Assembly: GCA_022496805.1 (NCBI GenBank) | Contig: CM040094.1 | Location: forward strand, 13,167,501-13,231,500 | DNA: 64,000 nucleotides | Reading direction: 5' to 3' | Source of the DNA: Pohlia nutans | Taxonomy: Eukaryota; Streptophyta; Bryopsida; Bryales; Mniaceae | In this document: piece after piece, positions 58,429-64,000 of the stretch | Layout: every line of letters begins with the position of its first letter | Numbering within the stretch: the stretch's first letter is position 1 | Translations under genes and position numbers: made by a program | The notes under the pieces: model-generated | Told to the model about the DNA's origin: nothing | Seen by the model: the letters and a program-made list of their open reading frames with translations, nothing else | Database searches by the model: none

Positions 58429-58729
58429 GAACATCCGCACCCATGCCTTCAAAGAATTAATACTTGCAATAAATAGATGAAAAATGACAAAGGCCCTTCA
58501 AAAATGCCTATTGACACTCAATCCTAGCATGTTAAGAAATGGCCCTTCAAATTCAAGTTTAGTTGACTATATCCCACATTCTACTTGTAATTGGTCCATT
58601 GACTATTTAATGTGCACTTTTGGTGTTTGAAGGACATTTGGAAGTAGTGGAGTGTAAGTTCAAGGGCTCTTCAAATGTAGATGAATAATTTTAATGAGTT
58701 AGCTTTAGTGTGTATAGGTGCGGATGCTC
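58429..58729. repeat. PIF/Harbinger-like MITE
   Basis: Ends GAACATCCGCACCCATGCC / AGGTGCGGATGCTC; TTA on the left, TCA on the right (one change). Related to 19635 and 61476. Confidence 0.7.
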
Positions 58730-58739
58730 TCATCAAGAG

Positions 58740-59432
58740 TAGTTTTATCTTAAAGACGAATGAAAAAACACAAGACGTAACAAAAGCATCAATTGAATTT
58801 CATCTTTTAAATTCTATAACTCTTATGGTATAATTCCAATAATTAATTTTGATTTAGTATTTGAGTTTATAAAACTACATTTAGTTCATTAATGTAGGAA
58901 CGTTTCATTAAATTTCAAATTTTGTCAAAATACAAGATGAAAAAACAAGGGGTGACTTTGCAAGTAACTCAACTGGATTTGAATGGTTTATTCTTCATAA
59001 AACACACTCTTGTACTACATGTCTATGAGATCTCATGATTACATCAATAAAAATAATTAAAAAAACAAACAAACAAACAAACAAAGGAAAAAAAACTTAC
59101 ATTTGAATAATCTTCCTAAATATACATTTTAATTTTTGAGGTATGTACACCCAAAATGGACATAGTTTTAACAACTTACAAAATGGACCCTAAAAATAAT
59201 AACACTAAAACCTAAATATTGACTATACATGTGTACACAATCAAAACATGAAAGCTTGTGAGAGCCTAGGGTCAATTTTGAGTACACCCATAGACAATAT
59301 TTCAAAAGTTCAAAACTTGTTCATATGATGTTCAAATTGTGTTGGAATCCTCTTCTTCTTTTTTTCTTTTTTTTTGGAATCCTTTTTTACTTGCTAATAA
59401 TACCTATCAAAAACAACATTGGTTGAATAATA

Positions 59433-59498
<66 letters not shown>

Positions 59499-59499
59499 G

Positions 59500-59556
<57 letters not shown>

Positions 59557-60110
59557 GTATATATATGCTATGTTGCTATTATCATAATTTGGTAGCACTT
59601 TTGGCATCTTGTTGCCTAATAATTAATTAAAGTTCAAAAAATAGGTTGTGCACTGAAAAAATGAATGAAAAAAAAGTTGGCAAGTTTTCCTGTATATATT
59701 TTTAATTTGTCTTATTGTCGAGTCCAACTCTATTTCATTCATTGACAAGGAAGAAGTGAGCGGAGAATGTGAAATGCTTTGTGTTTTGTACAAATGGAAT
59801 GGTGTTGTATCAACAATGCTGTTGTGGGATATTACGGATATACAACCTTTATGGAACATAATCGTCAAAAACAGTTGTTGGAAATTTTGGAATTATTGGC
59901 ATCTTTTGTGGAATATCATTAAAATTACAATTTAGCATTGTTAAAATATTAGTAAAAAAATATTACTTTCCACTAGGGTTTTGTTTTGTTGGGAGGCATT
60001 AGTGAGTTCAAGTAAAGAGAAGATGTTGATCTTGTAATCAAGTTCATATATAGTACATTAGTCTTCAAACAATATGGCTTGAAAAGTAGCCAACCACTCT
60101 AGGTGAGGAT
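58740..60110. other. AT-rich intergenic region with long AT microsatellite
   Basis: No exon recognised. A (CAAA)n run lies at 59063-59085. The short ORFs around 59340-59610 are products of the AT repeat. Confidence 0.5.
59434..59570. repeat. (TA)n microsatellite
   Basis: Almost uninterrupted TA dinucleotides with a few TATG variants over about 137 bp. Confidence 0.95.
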
Positions 60111-60114
60111 TTAA

Positions 60115-60658
60115 CCCCTAAGTGACGGATCAACCATTTTATGGTCTCTGCCCTTTTTTTATGGGCTGCCCGAAATATTTTTTTAAAAAAAACTATAGAA
60201 AATAAAAAATATTTTTAAATAGGTAATCAAGTATACTTTTCAACCCAATTTGAATCATGTCAATCCAAGTGAAACTCCACCTGGGAGAAATTTTCAAAGA
60301 AAAACACTTCTACATTGTTTAGTGTTAGAAAACTTACTATTTGGGGAAAGTAATGATGTTCTCTCCATTGAAAAGTTTGCAATTTTAGATTTTAGAATAG
60401 AGTGTCTAGTTTTAACAAATCATACAAAATTTCAAATTCTAAAAATAAAATTTGTGATTCTTATAAATATTTGAAGTTAAATGCTTCTAAATTCATTATG
60501 ATATGATAAAAATCTATTTTTTGATATTTGACCGTATGGAAAATTACTAAACATCAAGCTCCCCATTTTCTCTTTTGGACCAAACTTCATCAAAGTTGAA
60601 GAAGTAATTTTTAATAACACATTTATGTTTTGCCCTTACCCCCTCCGTCATTTAGGGG
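60115..60658 (+). repeat. TTAA-type MITE, family E, intact
   Basis: TTAA at 60111-60114 and 60659-60662; ends CCCCTAAGTGACGGA and TCCGTCATTTAGGGG. 544 bp, near-identical to 10377. Many of the differences are C-to-T or G-to-A changes, several at CG sites. Confidence 0.93.
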
Positions 60659-60892
60659 TTAAACACAAAGTTATGGAGTCCAATTGAACATAGAGGATGA
60701 TTTTTTTAGAATTGTGTCTAATTAACAAAAGTTGAGAAATCAAGCCTTCTTCCACGTCCAACAAGTCCTGTGTCAAAATAAGTCTTTTTACAAAAGATAT
60801 AGACAAAACAACACAAATGTGTGAAGGTCAAAAAATCAAAATGCATTCCCAACAGTTTTGTAGAGCTCATGTGTGCATAGAAGATTAATTTT

Positions 60893-61420
60893 TACAAAGA
60901 TGCATTATAAAATGCAACCAAGAGGGATATTTTGAACTTGATGTATGAATAAAAACTTGTACATTATGAATTTTAGATTCTATCTATACGGTTAAATCTA
61001 TGATTGCTATCACCAAAAAAATTGTATAAAATTTGAAACTTAAAATTCAAAATTCTTTTGTAATTTGATTACAATTAAGATATTGACAATCTTTGAATGA
61101 AATTTATTGTGATTGGTTAATAGTCTAAGTGTAGTGATTTTTGGAGATTTTTGGTTGCTTAATTTTATAAGTTGACTTTTTTTAAGTGCACTTTTACAAT
61201 GAAATCTTTGAAATGTTGGGTGAATCACTACAACATGAAATGAAGTATAATTTTTTCTCGAATCATCTCCTTTCTAATTAGATCACAATGCATGAAGCTA
61301 ACTTCCCATAAAATCTATAGCAAAAAAAGCCACGTGCCAAAAGTGCACAACGGATGAAAAAATGGATGAAATTTGTACATCGTCCAAAAAATGGACGCTC
61401 ATCCAGTTGAGGGTTGGAGG
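60893..61420 (+). repeat. TTAA-type MITE, family D, ends lost
   Basis: Interior of family D ('tttagattctatctatacgg', 'catgaagctaacttcccata') without the CCCCTAAA ends. It preserves the intact 'cttgTAcattatg' that is the empty site for the insertion at 48716. Confidence 0.75.
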
Positions 61421-61475
61421 GGTAACCAATACTCCATAACATTTAGTGGCATGTATTATCTCTGCCTTCACTTTA

Positions 61476-61778
61476 GAACATTTCCACCCATGCACGCTAG
61501 AACTAACTCTCTCAAATTATTCATCTATATTTGAAGGGCCCTTGCACTCACACTCCCCCACCCTTGCACGCCCTTCACATATCAAAAGTGCGCATCAAAT
61601 AGTCAATGGACCAATCACAAGTAGAATGGGAGGATATAGTCAACTAAATAGTGATTTGAAGGCCCAATTTCTAACACGCTAGGATACATAGTCAAAAGGT
61701 AATTTGGAAGGGCCCTTGGCACTTTTCATCTACTTTTGAAGTGTGAGAGACTCTCTGAGGGCATGGGTGGCCCTGCTC
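61476..61778. repeat. PIF/Harbinger-like MITE, TTA duplication
   Basis: Ends GAACATTTCCACCCATGC / GCATGGGTGGCCCTGCTC with TTA at 61473-61475 and 61779-61781. Very similar to 19635. Confidence 0.75.
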
Positions 61779-61794
61779 TTACAGTAGATGGTGA

Positions 61795-62045
61795 AGGTCA
61801 TTCCACACTCAACAATACTTCATCGGTAACTCAGTGGATAGGTGGAGGTTCAAGGTGATGAGCACAATCGGTCCTTCTTCTCAAGCCACTTGTGGCTGAG
61901 GACGTGTATTGTGTTCTTTCTGCAATGAAATTTCCGTTTCATTTGTGCCAAAAAATAATAATGAGCACAGTGCATAAAAGAAAGGCATTGGGCATGAAGG
62001 TTGCTGACTATTATGTCCTCTTTCATTTCTAATCCAATCAGTTTA
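61795..62045. repeat. Dispersed repeat S, copy 2, interrupted
   Basis: 'cttcatcggtaactcagtgg' to 'gatgagcacaat', then about 90 bp of foreign sequence beginning 'cggtccttcttctc', then the repeat resumes at 'gagcacagtgcataaaag'. 'gatgagcaca' is repeated at the two edges, suggesting a target duplication. Confidence 0.5.
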
Positions 62046-62088
62046 CTAACTTGGCATTCATAATTGATCACCGAACTGCTACAACTAA

Positions 62089-62485
62089 GGGCATCCTCAA
62101 TCTTGCCTCGGTAAAGTGGCCCGCCACCCGCATTTGGCGGGGCTGTTTTGGCTGCGGGATGCCAAAAAAAAAAATTTGCCGTTGAAGCGGCCCCAACCCT
62201 GCAGCGCTCCTGAATCCTCATCCTGTGCTCCTGCGCTTCTCGATTGACATACCCGCAGATTGTGCGCTCCTGCGCTCCTCGATTGACGCTCCTGCACTAG
62301 TTGACCTGATGTGCCGTGGAGTTTCTAGCTCCGGGAAAGAGGCCAAAAATACCGGCCGATGAGCTTCATTTGGAAGGGCCGCGCAGGTACCTTCGGCATT
62401 TACGGTGGGATTGGGGCAGGTAGGAGGCTCTGCTCCGGGAAAGTGCTGTTGGCGGGCGACCTTGGCGTGAAGATTGAGGATGCCC
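62089..62485. repeat. PIF/Harbinger-like MITE, TAA duplication, GC-rich
   Basis: Ends GGGCATCCTCAATCTTGCC / GAAGATTGAGGATGCCC with TAA at 62086-62088 and 62486-62488. The interior is GC-rich with 'gcgctcctgcgctcctcgat' direct repeats, and the subterminal 'ggcgggc' parts are inverted. 397 bp. Confidence 0.75.
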
Positions 62486-62489
62486 TAAG

Positions 62490-64000
62490 GATATTTCAGT
62501 TAGTTTGAAGGGCCTGCATGATATGGGTGCATGTGAAACAACAATATTAAGGGTAGCATGAAGAAAATGATGACCAAAAATAGCATGTCCACACAATGAA
62601 AATTGCTTTTGCAAGCACAGAAGACTGTACCAAACCATTAATACATGGAATGAATTCATCAGGAATACAGAATACTGATGATAACTAATAATATCAATAA
62701 AGATGCAGGAAATGGGTCAAATATATTAATATCCCAGGCTTTTGCATGGGCATACGATGGATAATGCGCCAGGAGCAATTTACACAAGTCTGCTGAAATC
62801 ATGCTAAAATCGTTTTTTTGCAGCAATTTATAAAACAGTCCTTTGTGTCAAAAAATAATTAAAAAAAATGTAAAGATCATGATAAAGTGATCCAAAATCA
62901 GAAGCAAGCCTAACATGCATTGCCTTTGCCTTGGCTTTACAGTGGATAGTGTGGAATATTTCAAAGTGTGGGATATTTCACACCTATTAGTACTTCATCA
63001 GTAACTAAGGGTGGGCTTCCATGTGAGCATCAGGCTGGTGGATACAACTAAAAAATAAAAAAATGAGGTCCCAACTTTCACCCATGCTCGGTGTGCGTTG
63101 AAAGCAAACTTGCAAAGTCACCACATCACCATGCCATCGGTGGGTTACGTGATTGATTGCTTTGCGAAGAGTTTCTAATTTAAACTAATGAATTGTTCTA
63201 TTGAGATGAGTATGGAAGTGGTATGTGCTTTTTTTAATCAATGGAGAGTTGATTATCAAAACCATCCCGACTTTGCATAGAAGGAAGCCCTGAGTGGACA
63301 GGTGGAGGCTCGTGGCAATGAGCAGAGTGCATATAAGAAAGGCAATGGGCATGAAGGCTACTAAATGTTATAGTCGGCCAAATACCAGTTGAACTCGGAG
63401 CACTGCCTTGTTTCTAGAACCCTGGTGGTCTTGAATAGAAGCCATTGTTTATTCGGCCCCCTTGATCCCTAAAATTTCCACTTTGGGCATCATAGGGTTA
63501 TTTTTGGCAATTGTTTTACAAATTTGAGTCCTTCGGCTCCAAACTACTTTAGGAGGGTGTACTTGGGAATATTAAACTGTGGGAAGAGGGGGTTATATTT
63601 TTTAGGTGGGCCCTCGACAAGACCAAAATAGGAGGCACCTTCGTCCCTATACATACAAGACGAGTAGGGGTTATAGAGACATAGTGAACATTGTTCTTTG
63701 CTTTTAAGCGTAAGCACTATGCGTGATAGGAAAGTGAACATAGCTTCGTACCTATTTTAAGTAGTAAAATATCCTCCCTCTATCCCGCAAAAAGACCATG
63801 ACATCAACTTAAATTTGTCCCAAAGCAAAACTAGGATTTTCAACTATACTCATTCATCATTGCAAAATTAAGCTTTGTGCGCGCTTGACAATTGTTTCAA
63901 AGCATTGCAGATAATCTGGCACTTTAACCCCTAAAAACTTGAGGGGTAATCGACAAGACATAGACCTGTTATAATATGTGCCTTATATATGTTTGATGAA
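62490..64000. other. Right-edge intergenic region
   Basis: It contains two more partial copies of dispersed repeat S (about 62930-63060 and 63287-63370). At 63924 a single left end TTAA-CCCCTAAA may begin another element that continues past the window. No exon is recognised. Confidence 0.45.

Noticed and set aside
59339..59607. ORFs of 66-82 codons on both strands.
   Set aside because: They are the Ile-Tyr translation of the AT microsatellite.
61800..61850. Repeat S considered as a tRNA-derived SINE because of 'taactcagtggataggtgg'.
   Set aside because: The B-box-like 'ggttcaagg' follows after only about 20 bp, too close for a polymerase III promoter; left as an unclassified dispersed repeat.
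63924..63980. Left end TTAA-CCCCTAAA near the window edge.
   Set aside because: Followed at once by 'aacttgaggggtaatcg', not by a known interior; the rest is outside the window.
1..64000. LTR or LINE retrotransposons, rRNA, CRISPR arrays, prokaryotic operons.
   Set aside because: No gag, reverse transcriptase or integrase motif was seen, and no rRNA or regularly spaced repeat; the window is clearly nuclear eukaryotic DNA.

Overview
This is a nuclear window from a land plant. It has multi-exon genes with GT-AG introns, telo-box motifs, a short CCCTAAA run, an AT-rich background, and proteins of plant type: a WVD2-like microtubule protein, a TROL-like thylakoid rhodanese, an ARID-HMG protein and plant-type DNA polymerase eta. 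The heavy load of small DNA transposons with TTAA and TA target sites would be unusual for a flowering plant. I suspect a lycophyte, fern or bryophyte, but that is inference.

Genes, left to right: (1) the first coding exon of an ARID/BRIGHT (HMG-box type) protein, minus strand, near 1.4-1.7 kb and running off the left edge; (2) cytosolic glyoxalase II, plus strand, seven exons, 3.5-9.2 kb; (3) a WVD2/TPX2-C domain microtubule protein, minus strand, two coding exons, 20.8-23.3 kb; (4) a chloroplast rhodanese-like protein of the TROL/STR4 group, minus strand, six exons, 29.1-33.7 kb; (5) DNA polymerase eta, plus strand, ten exons, 34.3-45.4 kb, head to head with gene 4 across 541 bp; (6) an intronless acidic 155-codon ORF with a possible PP1-docking motif near 52.7-53.1 kb. 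Splice phases were checked for genes 2-5 and all join in frame.

The rest is mostly transposon-derived. The dominant feature is a group of at least 33 short elements, about 11 kb by summing my coordinates. They start TTAA-CCCCTAAA and end TTTAGGGG-TTAA, fall into several internal families (called A-F here, 0.2-0.6 kb), and 23 copies keep TTAA at both ends. An occupied copy (7.2 kb) can be compared with an unoccupied copy of the same host repeat (15.1 kb); this shows that TTAA is the duplicated target, the signature of piggyBac-type transposition. No transposase for them is present. Many sit in introns of the glyoxalase, rhodanese and POLH genes, several within 16-45 bp of a splice site.

Other elements: Tc1/mariner- or pogo-like TA elements (one has 336-bp terminal inverted repeats around a DDE transposase fragment, another is nested in a TTAA element), CACTA-like MITEs sharing a core hairpin, PIF/Harbinger-like MITEs with TAA/TTA duplications, other inverted-repeat elements, tandem repeats and a long AT microsatellite. 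I saw no retrotransposon gag/pol genes, rRNA, tRNA or CRISPR. From 53.6 kb to the right edge there is no convincing gene.
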